DNA of 42,855 nucleotides from the NCBI GenBank assembly GCA_024220525.1, contig JAMYWO010000142.1, forward strand, positions 1 through 42,855. Reading direction: 5' to 3'. Positions 24,559-35,704 of this stretch are shown here, one piece after another. Below the pieces are notes generated by a model. It was given only the letters and a program-made list of their open reading frames with translations. It did not search any database and was not told where the DNA came from. Positions within the stretch are counted from its first letter, which is position 1; each line of letters begins with the position of its first letter. Source of the stretch: Cochliopodium minus (lineage: Eukaryota > Discosea > Himatismenida > Cochliopodiidae). Position numbers and translations under genes: made by a program.

Positions 24559-25765
24559 ATGCACAAAATATTCAAAATACCTCTATTTGAGATCTTTATC
24601 TTTTATTTTTGCTTCAAAGCATTTCACTATGTCTCCAAATCGAATTTAATAACACATCATGGACTATGCATTATCCTCACAACACTCATAATCTATGAAA
24701 TATTGTATCATATTGCCGCATTATTCACCTATTATCTTGATAGAACAACATCCAAAGAGTTTAAACAAAAATTTAAATTAGAAGAGAAAAGAAAGGAACC
24801 AACATATTCAAAAATGGCATCATTGGTATTGAGAAATCAAACAATACAATTCATTTTCTTTGTATTATTATTCTACAAATATGGATCAAATTGGGTAAGG
24901 AAAAAGAAATAGAATATTCTATTTTTTAAATAAAAAATATATTCAAAAAAAAAAATATTAAATATTAACTGTTTTCTCACTTTTTTCTATTTGTATTTTT
25001 ATTTTAGAAATTTGACGAAAGAAGGGAAACATTCGCTTGGACAATGTTTTCTTTCTTTGTGAATTTAATTTTGACAGACTGGACTTTTTTTGGTCTACAC
25101 TTGATGATGCACAAAGTGAATAAAATTTATCCAATTCACAAATTGCACCACTCAACTTACGGAACTTCTGGTAAAAAGAAAAAAAAAAAATTAATAAATA
25201 AATTCAAAAAAAAAAAAAAAATTTTTTTAAAAAGGTATTAGTGCACATTATATGTAAGAAAAAATAAATTTTTTTGAAAATTTATTTATTTATTTTTTTA
25301 AATTTTGATAAAAGGAGTTTCTTGGATTTCGTGATGGAAGTTTCAAGCCCTGGTATCGTGATGTTTTGGCTTTTGTTGGTCCCAGAAACGGAATATTTCA
25401 TCGGATTTTCCCAAGGTAAAGAAAAATACAGAAACAAAATTTTTTGTTAATTTTTTTTATTATTAAAAATTTTTTTTAAAAAAGGTGCTTTTGTAATTTT
25501 AAATTGTATTGCAGCTTTTCATACAGGTATAATTGAAAATTTTTAATTTAAAATAAAAAACTTATATTATAAGAAAAATGAATTCATTTCATTTATTTAT
25601 TTTTCTTATAATTTAGTATTTACTCATTCTGGCTACCACCTTCCTTTTCTTCCTGATCCTGTTATGCATTATATCCACCATCACCAACAAATCTTCAATT
25701 ATGGATCCTTTGTTTCAGATAAATTCATGAAGACTGAGACAAATAAATTACAACAGAATTCATAA
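24559..25765 (+). CDS. Fatty acid hydroxyl/sterol desaturase-family membrane di-iron enzyme
   Basis: Oxygen-dependent hydroxylase or desaturase of sterols or lipids in the ER membrane. Exons 24559-24894, 25008-25170, 25235-25253, 25315-25415, 25485-25526 and 25617-25765 give 269 residues in phase. The iron-binding His boxes are complete: H143-LMM-H147, H156-KLH-H160 and H238-YI-HHH (plus HSGYH just before it). Hydrophobic helices lie at about residues 8-25, 35-57, 95-107, 122-142 and 180-215. A 19-nt exon (SAHYM) is needed. Substrate cannot be told from sequence. The stop is only 46 bp before the ARF start, same strand. Confidence 0.9.
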
Positions 25766-25811
25766 ATTAAACTTTAAATTTAATTTAAATTTTAAAAAAA
25801 AATAAAAAAAA

Positions 25812-26620
25812 ATGGGAATTTTATCCAAATTTATTTCTTTTCTTGATCCCGAACAAGAAGTAAAAATGGTTATGGTATTATTCTCGAAGAATATTTATTT
25901 ATTGATTGTTCTCATTTGAATATTTATATATTTATATTAGATAGGATTGGTATGTATATTCGCCTTTTTCAATATTGCCCCATTAATAATATCTTCAAAA
26001 GGATCATGCTGGCAAAAGTGCCATTTTATATCGTTTCAAATTTGGAGAAAATGTGAGAGATATTCTTTATAAAATTTTACGAGTTATTATAATTTTGAAA
26101 CCAAGTTTTGTATTCATCCAACCATAGGATTTAATGTCGAGAATGTAAAAGTGAAAAATTTTATAATGACAGTTTGGGATCTGGGGTAAATTCAATAATA
26201 TAAAAAAGAAAAATTAAAAATTTCATTGATTCCGTCACAATGATAAGAGGACAAGATCGGATTAGAAAAATTTGGAATTTGTATTATGAAAATGTTGATG
26301 CAATAATATTTGTTGTGGATTCGAAAGATAGAGAAAGAATGAACGAAGCATCTGATGAATTATTTAAAGTATTGAGAGAAGAAAGTTTGAAAGAATGTCC
26401 CCTCCTAGTTTTTGCTAACAAAGATGATTTAGAAGATAAGATGGGAATAAGTGAAATTACTGACAAACTTCAACTTTATTCAATAACCAACAGAAAGTGG
26501 TATGTTCAATCTTGCAGTGCTTTATATGGCAAAGGTTTAAAAGAAGGTTTTGAATGGCTTTCAAAAAATCAATTTAAAAAAATTAAAAATCAAATAAATG
26601 AAAATATAGAAAATAATTGA
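25812..26620 (+). CDS. ARF/ARL-family small GTPase
   Basis: GTP-switch protein of membrane traffic. Exons 25812-25874, 25941-25949, 26002-26052, 26106-26185 and 26248-26620 give 191 residues in phase. Seen: N-myristoylation signal (MGILSKF, Gly2), P-loop GLDHAGKS (residues 23-30; usual ARF form GLDAAGKT), switch I HPTIGFN with Thr44, switch II WDLGGQDRIR with the catalytic Gln, NKDD for guanine, and SALYGKGL. The C-terminus has an Asn/Lys-rich extension (KKIKNQINENIENN). The P-loop is split by a 9-nt exon coding I-G-L. The His in place of the first Ala of the P-loop is unusual. Confidence 0.92.
25941..25949 (+). other. 9-nt microexon splitting the ARF P-loop
   Basis: ATAGGATTG, flanked by TATTAG and GTATGT, codes Ile-Gly-Leu of the nucleotide-binding loop. 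Without it GxxxxGK[S/T] loses its first Gly, so the exon is almost certainly real. Confidence 0.85.
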
Positions 26621-26684
26621 TCAAAAAAAAAAAAAAATTTAAAAACTTTTTATAAATATATTTAAAATTCATTTAGAGAGAAAA

Positions 26685-26767
26685 GAGATTGTGGCGGAGT
26701 GGTTAACGCGGTTGGCTGCTAACCAATTGTCTCTCTGGACGCGTGGGTTCGAGTCCCACCAATCTCT
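26685..26767 (+). tRNA. tRNA-Ser(GCT), second copy
   Basis: Same 83-nt cloverleaf as at 6909-6991 with one difference in the variable-arm loop (CTCTCT here, CTCTCG there). Also has T after the acceptor stem. Flanking DNA is unrelated to that of the first copy, so the copies are dispersed rather than parts of a recent large duplication. Confidence 0.93.
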
Positions 26768-27258
26768 AAATTTTTTTTGAATTATAAATTTTTTGAATGA
26801 AATTTTTTTTTCAATTGTGGCAAATAGAAGATATTATACATTTTGATGGTTAATATGATTCTGCCAAAAAAATATAAAGATATTATTGAATGGTGAATTG
26901 AATGTCATATTTGTGGATGTGGATTTGAAATAATTTTGTTTAATTACTGAATTTTTTGAACTTGATTTATTATTAATTAAAGATCACTATACATATATCT
27001 ATCCAAATTAATCTTTAATTTTTTATATAGCGATATAAATTTTTTCATTATCAAATTTTTATTTTTATTTTTCTTTATTCAAAATCAAACATCTTTCGAT
27101 TTGAAATCAATCTTGATCTTCCAAAATAAACCATTTTTTTTTTTCATTTTTTTTTTTATTCAAAGAGATCTTTTTCTTCATTTTTATTTTTTTTTTAATA
27201 TATATATTTAAAGATGTCTTTAATTTTTACAAGTTTTAAAAAGAAATGTAATTATTAT
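26768..27258. other. Intergenic, tRNA-Ser to minus-strand tRNA
   Basis: About 490 bp of AT-rich DNA with many T-runs. I see no gene, repeat array or conserved element. Confidence 0.5.
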
Positions 27259-27328
27259 TAACGGATCCAAGTTTCGATCTTGGGACCTCAAGGTTATACC
27301 TTGCGTTCTTCCGCTGAACTAATCCGTT
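27259..27328 (-). tRNA. Initiator-type tRNA-Met relative with 5-nt anticodon loop (no CAT)
   Basis: Sister of the gene at 20334-20404: same D-arm, T-arm (ATCGAAA loop), anticodon stem CAAGG-CCTTG and variable region. The acceptor is AACGGAT with ATCCGTT, a paired A-T to G-C change that preserves the stem. The anticodon loop is TATAA, so the C of CAT is absent and no CAT anticodon can be formed. It may be a pseudogene, a base-calling error, or a tRNA-like RNA with another role. Confidence 0.65.
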
Positions 27329-27510
27329 TAATTTTCTTATATTATTAAAATGTGATCAAACTGTTTTATTTTACAATTCTTATTAAATAAAGATAAATAA
27401 CAAAAAGAAAACAAAAATTAAAAAAAAAAGAAAATTTCTTTTCTGGTTTTCAAATAATTTGTTGAAGAAAAAAAGGAAAAAAGGGAAAATCAAACTTTTT
27501 TTAAAATTTT

Positions 27511-28536
27511 TTAATTTTGGGAAAAATGACAAAGATATTTTATTATTTGAATTGTAATTCCTTTGATAAGAATGTACCTGTTTAAATTCTTCTCTTCATT
27601 ACTAAAGTAAGTGTCTTTTAAAGAAGGATTGTTTCTGTGTTTAAATATAAGAAGAAGTAAAATTATTTTCTCATCCAATTGTGCTGAAGAATTCCAATAA
27701 ACATGATATTTCTCTTCCCAATCCACTTCCTTTGTAGATAAGTATTTTACTAAATTTTGTTGATAATTATTACGAGTTTTAACTTTGATCAACTCAAAAC
27801 AATAAAAAGCGCATTTCGTATAATCTCTTTTTACACTCTCAAATAACTTGATAACCTTTGCCAAACTATTTCCATCTCCCATTTTTGCAGATTGTTCAAA
27901 AATTTGGATTGATTTCTCAACATCTTTTTTCACTGCTATATTTCCTTTAAAATAGAATTCCCCAATTCTATCAAAACAGCCAAATTTTTTAAAGAATTTA
28001 AAAATTTAAAAAAAAATTGTAATTTACTGAAACAAAGATTGAATGCACCCCAATTCATAACTTTTTTGATAGAGTTGAAATGCTTTTTTGAAATCTTTAT
28101 TTAATCCCCTTCCTAATATTAGCCCCATGTAATAATACGCAACACTATTTCCCATCTCCATTGATGTTTCGAGATATTTGATTCCTTTTTCCACATCCTT
28201 CTCTGCATCAAATGCAAGATGAGATCCCATCAAAGCAAAGCAATATGATATTTCTTCTTTTTGGGTTAGATCTTCCTTGTATTCTTCATAATATTCCAAA
28301 AATCGTTCATAACTCAAATTTTGATTTGGTTCTCCTTCCCATCCCATCATTTCTTTCATTCCCATTGCAATTAAATTACCTTTTTTGCAATATTTCAAGC
28401 AAATTTCTTTTGATTTTTTGATATCTATCTTTATATTAATCCCATAAAATAAATAAAACATCAATAATATTTCTTCTTTCTGATCAATCTCTTTCCCTTC
28501 CAAATTATCTTCATTATCTTTCAATTTCCTTTTCAT
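27511..28536 (-). CDS. SEL1-like repeat protein
   Basis: Two exons, 28536-28028 and 27967-27511, in phase, 321 residues. SEL1/TPR-like helical repeats are seen: YYYMGLILGRGLNKDFKKAF with LYQKSYELGC, IGEFYFKGNIAVKKDVEKSI with FEQSAKMGD, and AEKDVEKGIKYLETSMEMGN. Such repeats serve as protein-binding scaffolds. There is no signal peptide or membrane helix. The last 25 residues (after NLNRYILIKG) look unlike the repeats; a donor GTACATTC there could start a further intron, so the exact C-terminus is uncertain. Confidence 0.8.
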
Positions 28537-28659
28537 TTTTTTTTTTCTTTCTATAATCTAAAATTAATTTGAAATACATATCTTTTGGAAGGTAAATTTG
28601 TAATTCTTGATAGAGTTGATTGAAGAATATTCAAAAGTGAAATTGAGATATTTCATTAT

Positions 28660-30178
28660 ATGAGAAAAATATTAAAAAAAATGTTCGTTTTGTCCTTTTG
28701 TAAACCAAAAGTTGGAAAATTCTGGAATTCATTGACAAATTATCTCAGTTTGATTTCAGCATTTCTTTCAATTATTGGGAGCACAGCAGTAATAATCCTA
28801 TATATCAAAAACCACAAGCACAAGAAAGAAATTAATCGAAAATTAATTTTCTTATTGGCTTTGGCAGACTTATTATATTCCGGAGGAATGTTCATTTCTC
28901 AATTATGGATATTTGTATCGGAAAAAACTTATTCCTTAACAGCCTGCAAGGTATTGAGAAGGTAAAGTGATAATATTACTTTGATAATTTTAATTCCAAA
29001 TGAATATAAAGCATCATTCAATTTTCTGTTGTTGCTTCATTTTTATGGAGTGGTGTAATAGCTCTATATATTTATCTCACTGGTAAATAAAAAATTAATA
29101 AATGAAAAAGATAAAAATATAATCAAAAAAAATTAAAATTTTATTAAAAAAAAAATAATTTGATTTCATCATTTTTAATCCTTTTAACTTTTAATTTTTT
29201 TTTGAAAAAAAAATAAGTCACTTCGTTTTATGGGACATTCCTTTCGAAAAAAAGCTCAAAAAACAAGTTTGTGATTGGAAGTATGATCTTTGTATATGGG
29301 ATTTCTGCGTTCCAAATTATTTTCATCAGTAAAAAAAAATTAATGCTTTTTATAAAGTTTTTAAAAAAAATAAAAGATATCAAAGGATTGTGGGTTACAA
29401 AAGAAGGAGGGTAAATAAAAAAATTAAAATTTTTTTTATTTCAGTGGATAAATTTTTTAGGTGGTGTTCTTTGAGTGACAAAAATTGGGTAATTTTAAAT
29501 GAAAAAAAAAAATGTATTAATTTCAAAAATTTTAATTTTAATAATTTTCCTTAAAATCTTAGAATTGGTGGGTTTTTTGGTTCGGTCCTTTGAGTGCCAC
29601 TATTGCTTGGAATACCATTTTTTACATTTTGATTTTTTTCAAGTAAAATTTTTTTTTTTTCTAAACGAAAAAGATCAAAAACAAATTCAATTTTTTTTTT
29701 ATTTTTAGAACCAAGAGATTTCTTCATTTCAGAAAAATGATTACAAGAAAACTTTCTCTGTATATTCTTGTGTTTGTTATTGTTTGGGTTAGTATTTAAA
29801 TTTCTTTTATTTTCATTAAAAAATGTTTAAATAAATTTTTAAAAAAAAAATTAGTTATGGGACATGATAGAACATATTTCCGATATTGCATTTCATTGGT
29901 ATTCTTCAACTCTTTTTTTTTAATATATTTTATTGGGATAAACTTTTTTTTAACAGTTCGCCTTATTTCATGTGGATTCTCACGTAAAAATTTCTTTTGA
30001 AAAAAAATTATATTTTTTTTTTTTTTTTCTTAACATTTTTTGCAGAGACTTTTTTTCACCTCTCCAAGGATTTCTCAACTTTTTGGTTTACACTTTCATC
30101 AAAGGTCAAAACACCAATCAAACAGAATCCACTGTATATATTTTGAACGGAAGTGATAGTGATTTAGCACAATATTAA
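28660..30178 (+). CDS. cAMP-receptor-like (slime-mould type) GPCR, copy 2
   Basis: Ten exons, 28660-28961, 29012-29082, 29218-29328, 29377-29410, 29461-29488, 29563-29642, 29709-29787, 29855-29898, 29957-29983 and 30046-30178, in phase, 302 residues. Seven hydrophobic helices: LSLISAFLSIIGSTAVIILY (TM1), FLLALADLLYSGGMF (TM2), a Cys then IIQFSVVASFLWSGVIALY (TM3), SMIFVYGISAFQIIF (TM4), VFWFGPLSATIAWNTIFY (TM5), LYILVFVIVW (TM6) and FSPLQGFLNFLVY (TM7). The LADLLYS, SFLWS and FSPLQGFLNFLVY signatures are those of the Dictyostelium cAR/Crl and plant GCR1-like family. A short tail follows. Shares layout but little sequence with copy 1 at 5079-6729. Divergent from the SEL1 gene (123 bp). Confidence 0.88.
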
Positions 30179-30871
30179 TATTAAAAATAATTTTTAAAAA
30201 ATAAAAAAAATAATTTATTTTCAAAATAATAAATAATTTATTGTCTAAAAATATTTATTTTGATTATTTTAAAAATCTTTTCCAAAAATTGTTTTGTTGA
30301 ACAATCCTCTCCCAACTCGAACAAATAGAAAGCATTGGTACAACCCACCTTCCGAGCAATGACATTCTCTAACGAAATGGAGCCACAAGGACAAACGCAT
30401 CTCGCAAAAGAACATCAATTTCTCGTAATGATGTATCATACTCCAATGTGAAATCTTTCTAAGAATTTTAGTTGTAAAATTTTCATTTCAACAAATACGT
30501 TATTCTGATAATAGTTTTCTATTGTCAGCGTTTCACAACTTCTCTTTATAGATCATTGTTGTGAGTTTGATCCCTCTGGACGAAGACTCAAATTAAAATC
30601 TTGTTTTTAAAGATACTGCTTTGTTCATAAGTATTTCTTTTTATTAATATATTTTTATAAAGGGCTTTGATTCTATTTCTATTTTGGATAGATAAGAGTA
30701 ATTAATTTTAAATAGTTGGTTATTTGCCTTTTGAAATGGTTCATTTGTTAATATTCTTATTTCTCTTTCATTTTAAGATCCTTTCTTCGCTATAAAAGGT
30801 TAAAAAATTATAATTTTGAACAGAAAATAAAAAAATAAAAAAAATATTGAAAAACCCGATTCTTATATAGA
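30179..30871. other. Long intergenic region with a GC-richer island (30295-30600)
   Basis: Nearly 700 bp without a supportable ORF. The part about 30295-30600 is clearly less AT-rich than the flanks and lacks long homopolymers, unlike other intergenic DNA here. It holds a TCACAAC/GTTGTGA hairpin (30533-30564) followed by GAGTTTGATCC, faintly like a Pol III B-box. No known RNA family recognised. Confidence 0.4.
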
Positions 30872-32816
30872 ATGGATAAAAAGAAAATTTACATTCTTGG
30901 TAACAACTCTCTTTTTTTTTTTTTTTAAATCTTTTTTTTCTCCATAAATTTTTATTATTACTTTCTTTTATGCGACAGAGAATCAAAGATATATACCGTT
31001 TTTTGGTAATGATCAATAATTACAATGAAATATATTTCAATTACGGAATAATTAACGAAATATTTTAATAATTATGCAATATTAAAGGATTCAGCTCCAA
31101 AAATTTGTTATCATACGAAAGAGATCCAATATCTGATCAGGTAATTCAACATCTTAAATTTATCATAATCAAATCAACCCATACATACATTAATGATAGG
31201 ATGGAAATTCTTTTCCAAAGCCATTATTGAAGAAAATATTGAAATTACACAAAAATTCAGAATATGAAACAGTAAAATCAGAAGAAACAGATAAAGACGG
31301 ATTTGTATATAGGTATCTTTTTCTTTTTAAACAAACATTATTGATAATTTTCAGTTAAAAATAAAATAATAATTTTTTTTTTTTTGAAAATTCATCTTCT
31401 CAATTCAACAATTCCTTTTTTAAAGTTTTAGATGGAATTATGAATTTACAAAAGAAAACTCAAAAGCATCATTGGTGAGAAGAAGATTGTTGTTCTTCCC
31501 CCAACTTTCTTGCGAACACGAAAACATTGCTGGAAAATCTGATATACAAAAGTACATTACCACCATGAAAAATCCCAACAAAGTTGAAAAACTCTCTGAA
31601 AACACTTTCAACCCTGATTCTCATGTACTTCCTGCAATATTGTCCGAAACATTTAATCACTTGGAAAAACACGGAACTGCGGTTGGTAAAAAAAAAATAA
31701 GAATTTAAAAAAAATTTGATAAAAAAATAATAATAATCAAATCAAACAATTTAATATTTAATAAAAAATTAATTTTTTATTTTCATCAAAAAAAAATCTC
31801 ATTTTAAAATAGAGGGAATATTCAGAATTCCGGGTGAAACAAACAAGATGAAGGAGATCATGGAGAAGTATGACAAAGGAGAAAAAGTGAATTTTGATCA
31901 AGAGGACATACACGTTGTTTCTGGGTTGTTCAAGGGTTATATTCGTGATCTTCCTGACCCCTTATTGACATACAGTTTAAATGAATCCATAACTGAAGTT
32001 TTGGGTAAAATGAAAAAAAAAAAAAATTTTGATGAAATTTATAAAAATAATTTTTAATTTGAAATATTATAAAATTTGAAATAATGTAAAATTTTATTCA
32101 TCATTTTTTTTTTTTAAAAGAAAAACCAAAGGAATCTCGAATGGTTTGTTTGTCACAGCTAATTCAGATTGTAATATATTTTTAATTGAAAAAAAATGAT
32201 TTCTTATTTTATTATTTTCCATTTTAAAAAATTTCAAGCTTCCTCCAGGTAAAAAAAAAAAAATAACTTTTAATTTCACATTTATATCTTTTTAATCTTT
32301 TTCCATTAAAAAAAAGGTAACCAAGCCGTATTAAAATGTTTGCTTTCCTTGTGCGAAAAAATCAGAGCTAACAAAGCTACAACCAAAATGGACATCAACA
32401 ATCTCGCCATCATCTTCGCCCACTCCATCCTGAGAAAAAAGGAAGAGAGTCCTCTCGACATGATCGACAACATGAAGAAAAATCAAGACATCTTTGAGTT
32501 TTTGGTCGAGAATTTTCACGAGTTGTACAAAGAACATGATGAGGAAGTCGTCAAAAAGCTCAACAAAAACAAGGAATGGAAAAAGACTCTTAAAAAAAGT
32601 ATCCGTGGTATAAAATCAGAGTTATCCGATATTCATCTTTTGAAAGCCAACAATAATGGCGATTCTACTAATGGCTCTTCTTCTAACAATGTCATTCATG
32701 TTAATGGTGTTCAAGGTGAGAAGGTCCTTCTTTTTGATAAACGCATCAACAAGAAAACTACCATCATTTCTGGTGAATTGTTTAAGCCTATCTCTGAGAA
32801 TAAGAATGAAAACTAA
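30872..32816 (+). CDS. RhoGAP-domain protein
   Basis: Stimulates GTP hydrolysis by Rho/Rac GTPases. Exons 30872-30899, 31088-31140, 31200-31312, 31432-31685, 31813-32004, 32121-32170, 32239-32248 and 32317-32816 sum to 1200 nt, 399 residues. The RhoGAP domain spans about residues 110-310: VLPAILSETFNHLEKHGTAV, EGIFRIPG with the arginine finger Arg154, HVVSGLFKGYIRDLPDPLLT, LPPGNQAVLKCLLSLCEKI and MDINNLAIIFAHSIL. A 10-nt exon (LPP) is required. The C-terminal 90 residues are Lys- and Asn-rich. The first exon (MDKKKIYILG) is inferred from phase: the next exon has no in-frame Met, and this is the ATG-plus-donor I found that joins in frame. Confidence 0.88.
32239..32248 (+). other. 10-nt microexon in the RhoGAP gene
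   Basis: CTTCCTCCAG between TTTCAAG and GTAAAA encodes Leu-Pro-Pro plus the first base of Gly, giving QILPPGNQAVL, the conserved LP..N..L helix start of RhoGAP domains. Confidence 0.85.
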
Positions 32817-32994
32817 TCCCTTCATTTCCTTATTCTTTATTTCAATCATTTTTGTTTATATTAAAGTATTTCATTGAATTTTTGTTCTTTATTTTTTTTT
32901 CGAATTTTCTTTTTATTTTTCAGCTAACAAATAAATTAAAAAAAAAATAATAAAATAAAAAAATTGAAGTGAACAACAAAAGTATACAAATAAA

Positions 32995-34212
32995 ATGGAT
33001 CTTTTGAATAATTTTGACATAATGAAGATTTATATTAACTCCAATATTGTGGTGAGTCAATGTAATCAGAACAATAAGAATTAAAAAATATTTTTAATTT
33101 TTGAAAACAAATCAAATCTTTTAAAAGGTAGAAATGTATTGGAAAATAATAATGGATTGAAATTAATTACAGAGATATTTGGTAAAAAATATTCTTTTTT
33201 TTTCGAAAATTTAAATATGAAATATTATAAAAAGGACAAGGACAAAATCAACATCAGATATTGGTGTTAACAGGGAATATAAAAATAAATTATAAAGGAA
33301 CTGATTTTACTGTAGTAAAGAAATTTTTTTTTTTTTTTCGATATTAGCTCACATAATGATTATATTTTTTATCAATAGCCAATATACTTGAGAATTTTGC
33401 CAAAGTAAAGAAATTAATTACTTGAATCTTGTTTTAAATTTAAAATTCTCTGTTGACAGCTTTCCAAATTCTCCACCAGTGAATTTTGTGATTGCGAATG
33501 AAAATAGACAAATAGTTCCAAAACATAATCATGTTGATTCACAAGGTTATAGAATATATTCCTTATAAATTAAATCATACTAATATTTTGATAAAAGGAA
33601 AGTGTTATTTCCCTTATTTGAGGTAAATAACAAAATAAATCTTAAAATATCATCAATTCACTTTAATACCACTTATATTTAGTGATTGGAATAGTTTATC
33701 AACTTTGACTGGATTCATAATGAACATGAGAAAAATATTCAGTGAATGGCCTCCTTTATATCTCCCACAACAAAATATCAATAACACAAACCATATCAAT
33801 CCAAAATTATCAACATCTCCTAATATAATCAATCAACCCCAAATCCCACAACCACAAATGAGCAATAATTTTAATAATAATACCAATCAAATCATTATTT
33901 CTAACAATGACAATCTTCCAAACAATAACACCAATATTCAAACCGATAATAATTCTACCTTTAATGAAGAATTGCAAAAAGATGAATGTATTGTTTGCTT
34001 CACAAATAAAAAGAATGCTGTATTAATTCCTTGTGGACATATGGCCTTGGTAAAACTTTCTTTTCAAAACATAATCTTTCTATAAAAAAAATTTCTTTTA
34101 AATTTTCTTTTTTCAGTGTTTTGATTGTGCGAAAATAATAGAGAATTCTAAAAAAGTATGCCCTTATTGTAATGCAAACTTTGTGCAGATAGTGAAGGTG
34201 TTTGTTGTTTAA
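32995..34212 (+). CDS. UEV (TSG101-like) plus RING-finger protein, probable E3 ligase
   Basis: Exons 32995-33061, 33128-33181, 33235-33314, 33379-33404, 33460-33545, 33598-33622, 33683-34049 and 34117-34212, in phase, 266 residues. Residues about 20-135 align with the UEV domain of TSG101: QILVLTGNIKINYKG, VPIYLRILPNFPNSPPVNF-like strand, HNHVDSQGKCYFPYLSDW and LTGFIMNMRKIFSEWPPLY. UEVs lack the E2 cysteine and bind ubiquitin or PTAP-type peptides. An Asn/Gln/Pro-rich linker leads to a C3HC4 RING: C215-IVC, C230-GH, C236-FDC239 and C250-PYC253. So the ESCRT-type ubiquitin-binding head is fused to a ligase finger, while TSG101's coiled coil and steadiness box are absent. Of two donors near 33052 and 33062, only the second (GTAATC) keeps frame. 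Confidence 0.83.
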
Positions 34213-34375
34213 AAAAATAAAGAAAATCACAGAAAATTAAAAATATAGATGTATCAATAAAAATCTTAATTTATCTTCCTTGTCAAATCTGATACATCTT
34301 CCAATACAACCAAAATATTTTTAAATTGAGAATTACTGTGAATATTCACTCGTATAAAAATATAAATTAAAAAAA

Positions 34376-35704
34376 ATGACATTCAAAATCATATGTGTTG
34401 TTTTTTTATACTTGATTGTTTCATTCAATTGTAATAGTAGAGTTGATCAAACTTTGAATTTTGAAAAATGGAATAATATCCTCACTAAATATGTAATTGC
34501 AGATAAATTGGGAGAGATAGATCTCAATCTTGTTAATTATAATTCTATTAATAGCGATCCAGGTTCAATTATTAAGCAATAAATACATTATTAATACAAT
34601 ATTAAACTTTAACCTACATAATATAAAATTAATACTCTTATATACCCTGAAATCAGATTTCCATGACTTTTTGGATCAAATAAAAACTGCTAATATAACA
34701 AATTTCACAAGAGAAGAATTCTATGCATTTTATTTGAATACATATAACGCCTTTGCTGTAAAAATGGTGATTGATTATTCATGTAAAGAAGATATCTTCG
34801 GGAAATGTGGTCCTATCAAAAGCATAAGAGATATTGGAACATTAATTCATTCCGTATGGGATGCACCTGCAGGTGAAATTGGAGAAAAACCACATTCACT
34901 CGATGATATTGAGAATCTCCTTAGAAATCCATCAACTGTAAATGTAAGAAACAATAATTTTTACTTTGAAATCAAAATCGATCTAGAATCGATCAATTAT
35001 GTTAAAAATATGATGATCATTTTTCTTTATCCTATTTATTTGATCACATCTATCAAATTAACTGAAATTCTTAATTCAGAAAAATTGGTCTGAAGAAGTC
35101 ACATTAAATGCATGTATTGTTGGTGCAGCTATTTCAGCACCAGATCTTAGAGAGGGAGCTTATGGTAAAAAAAAAAAGAAAGATATCAAAGGATAAAAGA
35201 ATATAAATATATTTTTGATTTTTATAAAAATATCTCCGCATTAATTTATGAATTTTTTATTTTTGATTCAAATCAGGGTATCCTAATATCAACAACACAT
35301 TCCTCCAAATGAATAATAGCATGCAATTTTTCTTGAACAACACCGGAAAGGGAATGAGTGTGGACAAAGCCAAAAACACGATCACCCTCTCCCACATCTT
35401 CTCCTGGTACTCCTCTGATTTCGGCACCCTCATCAATTTCTTGGCGAATTATACTGATCCTCACAATCAATTCTTTGATTATTTAAATACTGTTTCACAT
35501 AACAATCCCAAGATCGTCAAATTCAATTATTTTGGCTATAAATGGGATCTCAATGCGAAGGAATCTTTCATCCCTTGTTATTCCAAGACTCGTCCTTGCT
35601 TTCCCCTTTGGGCTTTATTTATAGCTATTGGTTGCGTCATTATCACTATCGCATCCATCGTTATTGTTCTTTACAACAAGAGAAAGAATGTATTGCATTA
35701 TTAA
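34376..35704 (+). CDS. DUF547 type I membrane protein
   Basis: Exons 34376-34562, 34657-34943, 35080-35164 and 35277-35704, in phase, 328 residues. A signal peptide (ICVVFLYLIVSFNC) opens the protein. The DUF547 core is seen: FTREEFYAFYLNTYNAFAVK, SIRDIGTLIHSVWDAP, HSLDDIENLLR, LNACIVGAAISAPDLREGAY and LSHIFSWYSSDF. The C-terminal helix FPLWALFIAIGCVIITIASI is followed by a short basic tail, so the domain should face the lumen or outside. DUF547 proteins have no agreed biochemical function. The first donor is GTTCAATT, a weaker site supported by the resulting phase. Confidence 0.85.

Noticed and set aside
30421-30510. C/D-box snoRNA (ATGATGT near 30429 and CTGA near 30505)
   Set aside because: No terminal stem brings the two boxes together, and such short motifs are expected by chance.
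30768-31016. Minus-strand open frame of 82 codons
   Set aside because: Low-complexity Lys/Phe-rich translation that overlaps the RhoGAP first exon and intron; no recognisable feature.
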